Shown in pieces: positions 24,501 to 37,079 of a DNA stretch of 64,000 nucleotides (the stretch's first letter is position 1; each line of letters begins with the position of its first letter). Source of the DNA: Viscum album (Eukaryota > Streptophyta > Magnoliopsida > Santalales > Viscaceae); assembly GCA_963277665.1 (NCBI GenBank), contig OY728122.1, positions 1,547,910,868-1,547,974,867 on the forward strand. The letters are read 5' to 3'. A program made the translations under genes and the position numbers. The notes under the pieces are model-generated. The model was not told where the DNA came from and searched no databases. It saw nothing but the letters and a program-made list of their open reading frames with translations.

Positions 24501-26210
24501 ATTTTGTGTCGTGTATGTACTACACATTATTGTACATTTGTGTAATATAACTTCATTTATGAGTATTTACATCTTCATTGTATGATCTGTCATTCATGTG
24601 GCGTATGTTTTGTAAGTTACCAAATCGGTAAGGGAACCTTTCACCCTCCGCTTTATTTAAAAGACATATTTTTGTTATGTCTGTTAATTTACATCTTATC
24701 ATGTTGGAACATGTTATTATATATCCGTATTGACGTAAATTGTATGTCCAAGTGATGATATACCCTTTTTATCTCATCAACTCATTTTCTGAATTCTAAA
24801 GTGACACCAGTAGGCTTTTTGAATTTTTTCAAGGGAACTTCTTAACCCAATTTCAATTCTTTGGGTTAAACATGTACTTCTTGAATTTGTCATCCTATGA
24901 ATTTGTGTGAATGAACTCTGATTTTTTTACACATTATATGCTATTATATTAGGTGAATTTATATTTTTCACACCAAATTATGTGATTTATTTATACTTTA
25001 TATTATTATACCATCACTATAAGGGATTTCGTCTCAATTTAAATTTCATTTGAGACATCACTGTTGTTATGTACCAATTCACTCTTATATGGTGTATATA
25101 ATATCCCTTTTCATAATATACCATGAATCCCTTTATTCTCATGATAATATAAATTTCAGATTAAATGTTATTCCTCAATTATTTTTATTCAAGAACCTCT
25201 CAATTTGTTAAAATCTCTTTATCTAAAATATTGTTTTAATTGTTTTATAGATTTATTATTCTAAATCATTTTCTTTAATGTCCATGTTTTAAAAATTCTA
25301 TTGAGTATTTATTTATATGGAAATTAATGTTTTAATATTATAATTCCACTAAAATCATCAATGTGGTATGGGACACTTTGATTCAAAAATCTATTTTCAA
25401 ATGGTTTAGGAGAATGGAAAGATTATTTAAATATCTTGAAATTATATCTTGTGATTCAAGTTAAATTTTATTAGTTAAATGTTTATATTTTCAATATTTT
25501 ATGTGTTCTGGTGGTACTTGGACATTTTACGTTTGGTTACATGATAAACCATATGACGGGTGGTGTCGTGATAAACTAGGACAGGTGGTTACGTTATAAC
25601 CTCCAATGCATTGTTTATGGAATTCGACCATATGACTATTCCATTTAGTAATATTTGTGGAAGTTGACTGTATGGTAATTCAAGTTATGCATTTTTATTT
25701 ACAAAGATTCCTTTATATGTTATGTGTTCTTTTTATGGGTATTATGGTAATCTTTTGGTTACAAAAGGGTTGCAGTGATCTTTTATTATGTGAAGAGTAT
25801 TTATAGCTTCATAAAGGTGAAAAGAATTACTTATGTTAAAGTACACATGGTTTAATTGTTTTTTTTTGAAACACTAAATGTTTTCCTTCTTTGTGTATCC
25901 CTTACTGAGATTTTTATGCTCATACCATGTTTTTGAAATTTTTTTCACAAGACATAATGTGGAATAGGGTCATGGATGGGATCATGGAAAAGTCACGGTG
26001 TCTTAAACATGGAATGTGACATGACTCTTTTTTTGAAGAGTTTTTATTTTATGAATAAAATTTAAACTGAGTTGAAGTGTCTACATTGTAATCTTTTGAG
26101 ATGTAATAGTTAGGTCTTAACTCTCTAAAACTATAAACCTGAAATGATCTTCAATGTGATTTATTCGTTTAATTCAATATTATGTAATGTTTTAAGGATG
26201 GGTCCTTATA
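21515..26210 (+). repeat. E3 3' LTR
   Basis: It begins TGTAACATCCC and ends GGTCCTTATA, followed by the TSD GATAT. It is collinear with 14595-19272 throughout. It contains a splice-donor-like AAATTAAAG|GTAACG at 23,311, better preserved than the GTCATG at the matching site in the 5' LTR. Confidence 0.92.
23869..23903 (+). other. Conserved GCGTACGTACGG motif, E3 3' LTR copy
   Basis: CATGCGTACGTACGGCCTAC followed by CGTCTCCATGAAC, the partner of the copy at 16933. Confidence 0.75.
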
Positions 26211-26215
26211 GATAT

Positions 26216-29200
26216 TATATAGATCATTGATGAATCTACATTTCTAATGTAACCAAATAGGTTTTGTTTCTCTGTATCCCTCTTTATAGAAATATTTAGT
26301 GTATTTATGCAAGGCCTTTATTGATGGATATATTGAATTTGGTGCCAATAACATGCAATGTGTCTTAGAAAAATATGCTGACAGATGGTTTTGATGTCCG
26401 AAAATAAGAATTAAATAATTTTGAATTCCCTATTATAGAAAGCCATTATTTATTTATTTTTTATGAAAATATTATTAATGTAGTTTAAATTTTATTTTTT
26501 ATTCATGTTGTTTATCTATTTCTGACATAACCTTTATTCCTTATTTAATCCATGATTTTTTTAGTTATATATTTCTATTCTTATATTTTTATTATCCCGA
26601 ATTTGATATATTTCCATTTTCATGGTTATGAAGATGTGTAGGAGACACTAAATTTTTTGAACGATAATTTGTGTGGAATTATTTGTGTCGGATGTTGAAT
26701 GATAACCATAGATGAATATGTTTTGTATATAATTGGTGTATTCTGCATATTATATAATGAACATTACAATTATTAGTTTATGATGTTTCTAGACTCTCTA
26801 AATCCCCAAACATAAAAAGAACCCTAAGATGTATGTGATTAAATAATCTATATTTATTTTTTAATTTTGGTTGATTATATCTTGGATTATTTAATTTATT
26901 TCAAATAAAGTATGTAAAGTATGATTCTAGAAGAACTGGATTAAGAATCATGAATTTAACGTTTCATAGATGGCATGAATGGAATGGTATATATATTTTT
27001 CATGATTATGATGTTTTTTAGGATACTTTTTTATTGATAATCATGGGATTATCAAAAGTTCAAGGGTATTGATAAATGTTTTGGTAAGAATATGATTTAT
27101 GTTAACGATAAAATATAATATTAATTTATGGATTGGCATAACATATCCTAACTGAAAACCCATAGAATATATCTACGTACTAGATAACATATCAAGGATT
27201 TGGTATAATAGATGATATGTGGGTTTTACAATGAAAACATCCTTACCTTGATACTGATATGTGTACGTGGTCATCAAATAGATGCTCCAAGGTGTAATCA
27301 CCACAAAAAGGGTTGGTTGATTACTAATGCAATCATCAATCTGATTCACATTGACTTGGTCTAAAACATCACCCTTGGAGAGATACTTAATGGGTATAAT
27401 CTTTGGTTGATTATTAGTATCATTATAAACAATTATGATGGAATTAATAAAGATGATAACTAACTTTGTTTTATAGCCTATTAGAAAACTGATCTTGTGT
27501 AGAACACAATTGAACAAGGAGAGTGATAAGTTAAACCTAATAATGATACATTAAAAAAGGATTCATATGGGAAAAATATTCATATTTACTCTTTCATATT
27601 AATATTTTTTATGTAATATTAACCATTTTTGATATACTATTTGGTACAAAAAGGATAAAAAATCAATATGAGGTAGTTATGTATTGTCAAACTACTATGG
27701 CATATAAGTGAATAAGATATCATATGTAAAGGTTTAATATATTAGTAAATTATTTTTATTATGGGGAAATATATTTTTCATAGACATACCTATTGAAGTG
27801 AGTTTCATTCTTGATACACTTATTTATTTTCATTAAATATTGATATTACGCAATAAAAATTTTGTATTTCCTAAATGTTAGGTGGATTATGTGATACATT
27901 TAGGGATTTTAATTCATTGGATTTAATTTTAATGAATGAAAGTACATATCAAATTATATTAATATATTTGTAATAGGATTTTATGGAATGGTTATACTTT
28001 TGGTGAAATCTATTTTGGAACACATGATATATATATGAAAACTCTTATGATTTTCATACACATGACTTTGTGATAATAAACAGATTGTTGTAAAAATGAA
28101 TGTTATTGGTAACCTGGGGTTTTATAAATAATTTATTATATTATTAGAGAATATATTTATTTTTTCGGGATTGTAATATATTTTCAATAGTGTGTGATCA
28201 TAGGAACTTGAGATTTATTCCATTTCCTAGTTAATGATAGTGTTGATTTGTATAGGAATGGGTTATATCATTATGGTTAAATGTAATAATGATTAAAATT
28301 GGTTCTAGGAAAGTCATGTAATTATTATTATATTATCAGAATATATAAAAACTTGGGCATATGATTTTAGGATCAAATAATATTTTTTTAAGTAGGATAT
28401 TTGGGATTTGGTGAACATATCGTTCTATTATTAATATGCTTAGAGTAACTTAACAAATGATCAATGCTAAATTGGGATATCTATTTTGAAAAATATTTTA
28501 ATAATTATGAAAGAACACAACTCAATGAAAACAATGATGATAAAATAATGACATATTTTAAACATATTGTGATATTTGTAATATTTTGTCTCGTACATGA
28601 TGAGTTATTAGAACTATAGGATAACATGATAGTGTTAAAATTTGAGCCATTTAGATGTAGAATTTACCTATGGTAACATATGATAATACCCATATAATTA
28701 TATCCACTCATTTTAACTGCTTTGGATTTATTATTTAATTTATATTTAATGAGCCATGGGTGCAAGGGATAGTGAAATTATTTTCTTGATGAAAAAACCC
28801 ATTAAAATTGGGTAATAATAAGATACATTTTGCTTATTCAAATATAGCTATCAAAAAATATGATTCCTAATGTCAACCCAGTCTATTTTCCAATCATACC
28901 AAGATTGATAAATATGGAGTCATACAAAATACAAAGTGATGGGGATAATTAAAGAATGAATATTGAATTTCTAATTTATCAATAATATTGGATGAATAAT
29001 ATGGTAAATTTCATTAAAGTAGTTGTTATCTTCTATAAGTATTGAGATGATTGTATTAGAGTAACAAGTGTCATGGAAGGAGTAAAGATACCAAAAAATT
29101 CATTCAATTGAAATAGAAATGAGCATTATATGACTCAATGACCAAATCAAATAGAAATGAATGATATAGTCACCAACAACCATGAAAACAAGGACAACCC

Positions 29201-29597
29201 TATACAACACAACTAATTAATCCAATAGTGAGTTTTCTCACACGATTATCTAGTTTTCCATGTCATACACATTTCATCAGAATATTGGATATTATGCTAT
29301 ATATAAAAACCCCAATGTAATATGATTACTGAATAAATAATATTTAGTGGTTGTGCGATGTTATTCATTATGAATAGAGATAAACACCCCATAGTACAAT
29401 TGAATGTAATAATAGGTATGAATTATCTCCCATTATAAATTTCATGTCATAATTATTCATATAGATAAATATTATTCACCATTATAAATAAAATATTTAT
29501 CGAATTGTGTTATATTTTAAACATGGAGTTTAATATCAAAATCGATACGAAAATATGAGTAAAATTATTTTGAAGTGATTTTTTAAAGTCTAGAGAT
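26216..29597. other. AT-rich stretch between E3 and E4, no assignable gene
   Basis: This is old flanking DNA of E3 and E4 and could contain the remainder of the LINE ORF2, but I could not align endonuclease or RT motifs. One minus-strand ORF of 114 codons (27173-27517) has no motif I recognise. Confidence 0.6.
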
Positions 29598-30052
29598 TGT
29601 AACACCCCAAAATTATTATATATTAAAACCATTCTATAATTCCTTGTGTTTAGTATCATTATCAAAATTCAACATTGAACTCAAATAAAATAATGATATA
29701 TTAAGGCAAAATAAAAATATTGTCATATAACCGTAAAAAACATATTCATTAAAATAGAAGGAATGTATAGGGGTAACCACATTACTATTAATACTTTTAT
29801 ATACATTAATCGTTAATTTCAAAAAGAATGAAAATCCATTAGGTTACCAAAAATTATTAATATGATCATATATTGATTAGAAAATAACATTTCAAAAAAA
29901 TATATTTTATTTGATAATGATTTATATTTCAAATAATTTAATATTAATAATAAATTATTGCGGATATTAATAATTCATTAGAACCAGTTTAATTGGTAAA
30001 TCATATTAAACAATAGTAATAATATTTTATATCTGAAAATTTCATCCTCTAA
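29598..30052 (+). repeat. E4 5' LTR, part 1
   Basis: TGTAACACCCCAAAATTATT is a standard plant gypsy LTR start. It is interrupted at 30,052 by E5 (TSD TCTAA) and resumes at 40,950. Confidence 0.65.
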
Positions 30053-31784
30053 TGAAAGAGCGCTGTCGTGGCCGCCCTCAAATGATTAGTGTGATTTTGG
30101 GGTACTTAGGTGCAGCAGAGTGGCTGACCAAGGTCGTCTCTCAAAGGAGGAAGTGAATTAAAACAACTTTTCAGAGGTATTCTAGAAACAAAATAAAAGG
30201 GAATAAAAACACTAATGAAAGTATGGGGGTGGTTGTTTATAGTTTATAAATCTAGAAGATGTTTGCTGGAAGAATATTTCATTTTTTTGTTTTTAATTTT
30301 GAAATGAAGTTTCGATTAGAATGACACAACAAGAAGATGTTTTTTTAGAAATCTATTTAAAAGACGTAATCGATCTAACTCTACCAATTAACTTTATTAT
30401 TAATCATTATCATTTAAATTAACATTAACTTAATTACGATCGCTTAATTTGTTAAATCCTGAACCCTACGAGAATTAACTTTACCACGAAGATGATGTGA
30501 ATTTAACCCTAGGCTAACTTCGGAACATGCAATCGCAGCACCCTGCTTTGATTGATCTTCTAATATTATCTTATGGTCAGTGATAAATTAAGGCACATAT
30601 CAATTCTGGAAATGAGGATGAATTGTGTTTAGGTATTATATTTGAACTCTACAAATTTATCCCGTGTGGTCTTGTATTACCGATTAAGATCGCGCTCTCA
30701 CAATTTACACAAAATCCCGACCTCGCGTGTTTTTGTGTTAATTGTTCAATTGCTTGCTTAGTTTCTTACAATTTAAAAACACAATTCATGGATCAGATTA
30801 AGTGAATTACAGTATCTCATTGATTCAAAATAATTAAATGAAGAGGGTAGAAGATAGATCGATTACTAAAAGACAACTCTTCCATGGGTGGTGTAATCAT
30901 CGTAGAAGCGTTTTGCACGTGCAAAAGTTTAAAATGGGTATAACCCAATAACGCTTCTACTAAAGAGTTCCAGACCAATTAGGAATATTAATAGAAGAAT
31001 AAATTTAAACAAAACAGAAGAAAAGAGAAGAAATAAAAGAAGAACAAGAAGTTTATTACATAAACAAAATCATTACAACATGAAGGAGAAGAAGAAGGCT
31101 TCGTCGAAGGGATCCTTGCTTCAAGAGCTACCCTTATTGAAATGGTTGAATAATTGGAGTGGATCCACTTATCCTCTTCCCTAAACTTCCCAATGCACGT
31201 CCCAACCCCTCCAAATGAGAAAAAATCCAATTTATAGAGGGTAGGGGAGGAGAGGTTACAAGTGGTTTCAAGTGTGAATGTGGAAATTCAGCCAAATATT
31301 TCTTCCAAATTTCACCGCCCGTTTGACCACCAAAACGCGTGAATGGCCGGCCAGCCAGAAGGATCAAATGTGCGGATATGTGTCTTTGATCTCCTCTCCA
31401 AATTTGGGCTCAATAGAGGCCCATATGAAGGAGTTATGGCTGAAATACAGAAGCTTCTCCATTCTGGCGAGCACAGCCCAACTTTGACTTAATGGCCCAA
31501 TTTCAACAACCAAATGGACTCTTTAGCTCTAGTTTCATGAATAAATGTTGTAGATATTTAAGATAGGAACACTGGTACAAAATTTCAAATTCAAATAATA
31601 AATATAAAAATATTTATATTCGAAATACTACAGTGAACTATAGAGGGTAAAACTGGAATTTTCATCAAATATTCAAATGAATGATCTAATCCCAAATATT
31701 TTATAAATAAACATATTTAACACAATGTGAGGAAATTATATCATTTATTATCAATAAAATATTCAATAAAATAGTGTTTTATCA
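30053..31784 (-). repeat. E5 3' LTR
   Basis: It is 1732 bp, nearly identical to 39208-40944. The TATA box lies at 31231-31236 (minus CTCTATAAATTGG). ORFs seen inside it are leader sequence, not genes. Confidence 0.95.
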
Positions 31785-31799
31785 ACTCCCCCACACTTA
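31785..31799 (-). promoter_or_regulatory. E5 polypurine tract
   Basis: On the minus strand TAAGTGTGGGGGAGT directly precedes the LTR start TGATAAAACAC. Confidence 0.85.
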
Positions 31800-33376
31800 C
31801 CCTTTTGCACACCTAGGAAAAACCTCATATCAAGTAAACATCAATATCAAATCAAAACCAATTTTAAAACACGTATCCTTAAGATCAATCAATTTCACAC
31901 CAAGAATAAAAAGATATCATGCCTCATAAAAAAACTTATTTCAAGTTCTCCATTTATATCATTTAATATATTTCCACTTCATTTATCCTCCCATGCACAA
32001 AACACTTACCTCGCTTGAATTTTCTCTCATCACTCAAATATCAATTTTTTTTGCAATTTCTTTCTCATCCAAACTCATACAAGGGTCACCATAGGCTTGG
32101 TAGATTCCTACATCACTACCCGATGTGAGTCAAGGACATATGTTTATCATGATGACTTTTCAGGTTTGTTCTGTGGCTTTCGGTTGGTAGGATTAAGATG
32201 TGAAAAACTCTGAGGTTGAATGAGGAGGGATTGACTCTTTTGAAGCAAAATTGCATTAATCTAATTTTCACTTAAATATGGTCTTCTCTTCAATCCCCAT
32301 AGTATCAATTCAGCTCCATCATCATGAAAAGTCATGAAAGGTTTACACCATTCATCATTTCAGCATAAAAAATGTCAATCTTCTCAAACATGATTTTCTT
32401 GAAAGCTCCAGATGGGCACAGCTTTCCACCTCAATTAGAAGCTTCAGAAAAAGGCACATCTTCACTTATCATGAAAGCTCCAGAAAAGGCACAACTTTCA
32501 ATATAATTACTTTCTTTAGAAGCAAACACATCTCTTCAGAATTTAATTTTCCACCCAAAGTATCACAGAATGTGGTGGCAAAACCCAAGACAACTTCCCC
32601 CACACATAAGCTCAACTAGATTATGAAATTTCACTTCAAGAGTTGGTTGGATAGGGAAAATTGGCTTGTAATGTGGCTTAACCTAACAGGATATGCATGG
32701 CTTCTAAGGTATACAAGGATTAAATATTCAAGGTAGGCCATTATAAAAAAGGATTCTTTGAAATAGGGGCTTTAATACCAAACAAATGCCTCAATAATTT
32801 AAACATATGTACCTCAAACCCTCATGTTTTGACAGGAATAGATCAAATTCTGGTTAAATCAAGAATGGTTTGGTTCTCTCAAGAAGTGAGGTGAATGTAA
32901 ATAATATGAAAATAATGATTTAGAAGCCTCACAGGAAAGTGATTTCAAATATAAAGATAGTGATATTGGCATGGGATTCAAAATTCAGCGTACTTTTCAG
33001 GAAATTATTAAATATTTGAACTTGAAACAAAGTCATTTCAGCATTCATTTAAACTTAGTTTCAAGGTGTAAATTTTTTCACTTATTGATATGGATTTAAA
33101 AATTGTGATGAGAATCATTTCATCCCAAAAGTTTCAAAAACACACAGAAATTTGTAAAATAAACACAAAAAATTTGAAAAACAAACAATTTTTTTTGTTT
33201 TTTTTTTAACAGGAATGCAATTGAAATTACTAAACTAAAAGGTTCCCTCCCCCACACTTAAAATATTGCATTGTACTCAATGTCAACCCTTGAGATGATA
33301 TATGCACATGAAATGCAGAATTTTTAAATAGGACAAATAATATAAAAGTGAAAGGGTTAGGAACAGCCTGATGTGA
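31800..33376 (-). other. E5 post-pol region, no env-like ORF
   Basis: Athila elements often carry an env-like gene here, but no long frame is visible. The region contains two extra PPT-like motifs, TGTGGGGGAAG (about 32,592-32,609) and TTTAAGTGTGGGGGAGG (33,246-33,262). The part from about 32,790 to 33,270 aligns collinearly with 63,440-64,000 of E7 in opposite window orientation. Confidence 0.75.
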
Positions 33377-34789
33377 TCAAGTGATGATGGGGTCATGCAG
33401 TGTGATAAAATCCACTGCATCAGTAGGATGTCCCTCAATGTATCTCTTCAAAAGTTTCCCATTTACTATAAATCTCCTTCCAGTGTCCTCTTGTGTGATC
33501 TCCACTGCACCATAAGGAAAAACATTAGACACAATATAAGGACCTAACCATCTGGAACGCAACTTACCAGGCATCAACTTCAGTCGTGAACAATAGAGAA
33601 GGACTTTCTCTCCAACATGAAACTCCCTTTGTTGGATCATTTTGTCATGAGATGCTTTTTATCTTTCCTTGTAGAGCCTTGAGTTATTATATGATGACAG
33701 TCGAATCTCCTCAAGCTCTTCAATTTGCATCTTCCTTTGAATTCAAGCTTGGGACAAATCCGTGTTACATTTCTTTATAGCCCAATATGCCCGATGCTCG
33801 ACTTCCATGGGGAGATGACACGCTTTCCCAAAAACAATCCGAAATGGGGACATACCAATGGGGGTCTTGTATGTTGTCCTATAAGCCCACAATGCATCAT
33901 CCAAGTGCTTGCTCCAATCCTTCCTATTTGGCTGCACGGTTTTCTCCAAGATTTGTTTTAACTCACGATTTGAAACCTCAGCCTGGCCATTTGTTTGGGG
34001 GTGGTATGGTGTTGATGTTTTGTGTGTCACCCCATACATTCGAAGGAGGGAAGCAAAATTCCTATTGAAAAAGTGTGTCCCTTGGTCACTGATGATGGCC
34101 TTTGGTACTCCAAACCTGCAGAAAATTTGAGCCTTGACAAAATCCACTACAACATGAGAATCATCAGTCCTGGTGGCCTTGGCCTCCACCCATTTACTCA
34201 CATAATCAACAACAACAACAATATACAAAAATCCAAATGAACTAGGAAAAGGACCCATAAAATCAATGCCCCATACATCAAAAATATCACAGAATAGTAT
34301 GGGTTGTTGGGGCCTCTCAGGTCTCTTATAAATGTTCCCAGTGTGTTGGCAACGAGTGCATGACTTACAAAACACATGGGCATCAGGGAATAAACTAGGC
34401 CAATATAATCCAGAGTCCAAAACTTTCCTAGCTGTCCGTTGGGGTCCAAAGTGTCCACCACATGCAAGTGTATGACATAATTGCAAAACAGACTCAAACT
34501 CATGATCAGGAATACACCTCCTAATAACTTGGTCACTACACATGCGCCAGAGGTAAGGATCATCCCACACATAAAAACTAGACTCACTTTTTAATTTTTG
34601 GACTTGATGCTTCTTCAAATTTGCTCGGATTTCAGAGGAAACAATGTAATTAACTAAATCAGCATACCAAGGATGCGTACCTGAGATGGTATAGAGATTT
34701 TCATCGGGGAAAGTGTCCTGAAGTGGTACCTGGTTCAAGGTGTCATCCTCTAGTGTGTGAGTAAGCCTACTCATGTGGTCCGCCACCAA
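33377..34789 (-). pseudogene. E5 integrase (C-terminal part of pol)
   Basis: The frame 34789-33743 is open for 348 codons and reads from the RNase H tail (VADHMSRL) into integrase. The zinc-binding HHCC module is [13 protein letters not shown]...FCKSCTRCQ. The catalytic triad is D in [12 protein letters not shown] in [11 protein letters not shown] and E in [30 protein letters not shown] segment follows. Two in-frame stops (near 33,740 and 33,662) separate it from the C-terminal domain (33640-33377): EFHVGEKVLLY, KLRSRWLGPYIV and the Athila-like ending FIVNGKLLKRYIEG. Catalytic residues are all present, so decay is slight. No chromodomain is present, as expected for Athila. Confidence 0.93.
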
Positions 34790-36061
34790 ATTCTATGATC
34801 CCTTATTGTCCTTTATCTCAAGGTCAAACTCTTGAAGAAGGAGCATCCAACGGATAAGTCGTGGCTTTGCATCTGGCTTCTTTAGGAGGTACCTCAAAGC
34901 TTCATGGTCAAAAAAAACTACTAATTTAGAGCCCAATAAATATGAACGGAATTTATCTAAAGAAAATATGACAGCAAGAAACTCCTTTTATGTGGTAGTG
35001 TAGTTTGATTGGGCTGAATCTAGTGTCCTTGATGCATAGGCGATCACATGTGAACGTCCTTCCACCCTCTGAGAGAAGACAGCTCCAACCGCGAAGTTGG
35101 AGGCATCACACATAAGCTCAAATGGAAGGTCCCACCGTGGGGGCTGTATGATAGGTGGAGTGGTCAGACACTTCTTTAGCTCATCAAAGGAAGTCCTACA
35201 AGAATCATCAAACACAAAATCAGAATCTTTTTGAAGTAATCGTGACATAGGAAGAGCAATCTTACTAAAATCTTAGATGAAACGCCGATAAAATCCTGCA
35301 TGCCCTAGGAAAGATCTAACATCACGCACTCATGAAGGATAGGGTAAGTATGAAATAATGTCTACCTTAGATCTATCAACCTCTATCTCATGTTTTGACA
35401 CCACATGACCTAAGACAATGCCATGCTCTACCATAAAATGACACTTTTCAAAGTTCAGGACCAGATTCTTCTCAATACAACGATTCAACACCTTTCCCAA
35501 ACTCTTTAGACATTCATCAAATGAGGATCCATAAACTGTAAAATCATCCATAAATACCTCCATGCAGGTCTCAATAAAATCAGAAAAAATACTCACCATA
35601 CATCTCTGGAAGGTACCTGGGGTGTTGCAAAGTCCAAATGGCATCCTCCGGTAGCCAAATGTGCCAAAGGGACAGGTGAATGTAGTCTTCTCCTGATCCT
35701 CTGGAGCTATAGGAACCTAAAAATATCTAGAAAATCCATCCAAGAAATAATAGTGTGTTTTCCCAGCTAGTATCTCGAGCGTTTGATCAATAAATGGGAG
35801 GGGGAAATGGTCCTTGTGAGTGGACTGATTTAGTTTCCTATAATCAATACACACACTCCAACTGTTTTGCACCCTCATTGGAACTAAATCATCTTTCTCA
35901 TTTTTAACAACAGTATAACCTATTTTCTTAGGCACAACCTGAATTGGACTTACCCACTGTGAATCTAAAATGGGAAAGATTATACGTGCCTCGAGCAATT
36001 TCTCAACTTCCTTTTTAACAACTTCCAGGAGGGTGGGATTGAGTCTCCTTTGTGGTTGTCT
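34790..36061 (-). pseudogene. E5 reverse transcriptase and RNase H
   Basis: RT begins with WVSPIQVVPKKIG and SVCIDYRKLNQSTHKDHFPL. A stop at 35717-35719 interrupts the D-G-x-S-G-Y region. It resumes in frame with MPFGLCNTPGTFQRCM and the active site EVFMDDFTVYG (FMDD variant), then LGHVVSKHEIEVDRSKV. Stops follow near 35,330 and 35,275. RNase H shows FELMCDASNFAVGAVF and VIAYASRTLDSAQSNYTTT, then a stop near 34,985. All pieces are in the same frame as the upstream gag-protease ORF and the downstream integrase. Confidence 0.92.
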
Positions 36062-36658
36062 CACCGGTTTAGCCCCATCCTCCATCAGAATCCTATGAAT
36101 GCAAATGGAGGGGCTAATACCTGATATGTCAGCCAAGGTCCACCCAATCACCTTGATGTTCTCCCTCAAAATATTCAAAATCTTTTCTTCATGTTCAAAA
36201 GGGAGATTGTTAGCAATGATAACAGGTAATCTCTTACCATTCAACAAGTATGAGTATTTCAGATTTGGTGGCAATGGTTTGAGTTCTAATGAAGGAGGGT
36301 GTAGTATGGATGGAGAAATTGATGCAACAAACATATCTGCACAATGAACATCAGTATCAGAATAAAAATCATCACAATCAGAGAATAAAGCACCAAATCC
36401 ATCAGCATACTCAATAGCCATGTCATAATCAGAGTTCACATGATCAAAATCAGAATATGATTCCATTTCAAAATCAAATCTTAGAGAGTATTGTTCCTTA
36501 AAAACGGGTGTAGAAGTACTCTTAGACATCAAACTAGAACCAATACTCATAATCTCCCTAAGCATAGGATAATCCAATTCCATGATGTTTTTAATTGGTG
36601 GTTCAAAATGGGAGATAACAAAAGCAGAATGGTCCTCTGAGGGGTACTTCATGGAATC

Positions 36659-37036
36659 CATAACATTAAATATCACAACCTCATCTCCAAACTCCATGGA
36701 AAGTGTACCCTCATTGACATTTATGATAGTTTTTGCAGTTTTGAGGAAGGGTCTACCTAAGATAATGGGGGCATGAGAACTTACCTGATCATCCTCCATG
36801 TTAAGAACATAGAAGTCTGCTGGAAAGATCATGTCTCTTACCCGAACAAGTACATACTCAAGAACTCCCGCTGGATATGTTGTAGCTCTATTCGCCAACT
36901 GCACCACTACTCTTGTCGGCTTCAACTCACCAACCTGCAAGGAAGAGAATACAGACTGAGGCATTACATTTATTGAAGCTCCTAAATCAAAAAGTGCATC
37001 AGAGAAGTGCAAATCCCCTATGGTACATGGTATGGT
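36659..37036 (-). pseudogene. E5 aspartic protease
   Basis: Within the 873-codon ORF (38338-35717), residues about 435-560 form the protease. The active site is ALFDLGASINVMP (Asp 451; DLGA in place of DTGA, usual in Athila). The second loop is IILGRPFLKTAKTIINV. The protease itself is unbroken. A 140-residue acidic, Ser/Asp-rich linker separates it from RT. Confidence 0.9.
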
Positions 37037-37079
37037 GAATGTCCCGGGATCCATGCACTTTGTTGGCATTGTTAGAGTT

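Larger units (their letters stand above)
14595..26210 (+). mobile_element. E3: old LTR element with 4.7-kb LTRs and a short non-coding interior (LARD-like)
   Basis: The LTRs are 14595-19272 and 21515-26210. The TSD GATAT is exact (14590-14594 and 26211-26215). The intact terminus is TGTAACATCC at 21515 (TATAACATCC in the left copy), and both copies end GGTCCTTATA. A PBS follows the left LTR and a polypurine tract precedes the right LTR, fixing plus orientation. The 2.24-kb interior has no recognisable gag or pol. The LTR copies are collinear but differ by many substitutions and small indels, so the insertion is old. Large LTRs with a non-coding interior define LARD elements; a decayed small gag cannot be excluded. 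Confidence 0.9.

Noticed and set aside
30988..31487. ORFs in the E5 LTR (also 40292-40721)
   Set aside because: Both lie in the LTR around the TATA box, overlap on opposite strands and show no domain. They are leader sequence.
31800..33376. env-like gene of E5
   Set aside because: The position is right for Athila, but no frame of useful length, signal peptide or membrane segment is visible.
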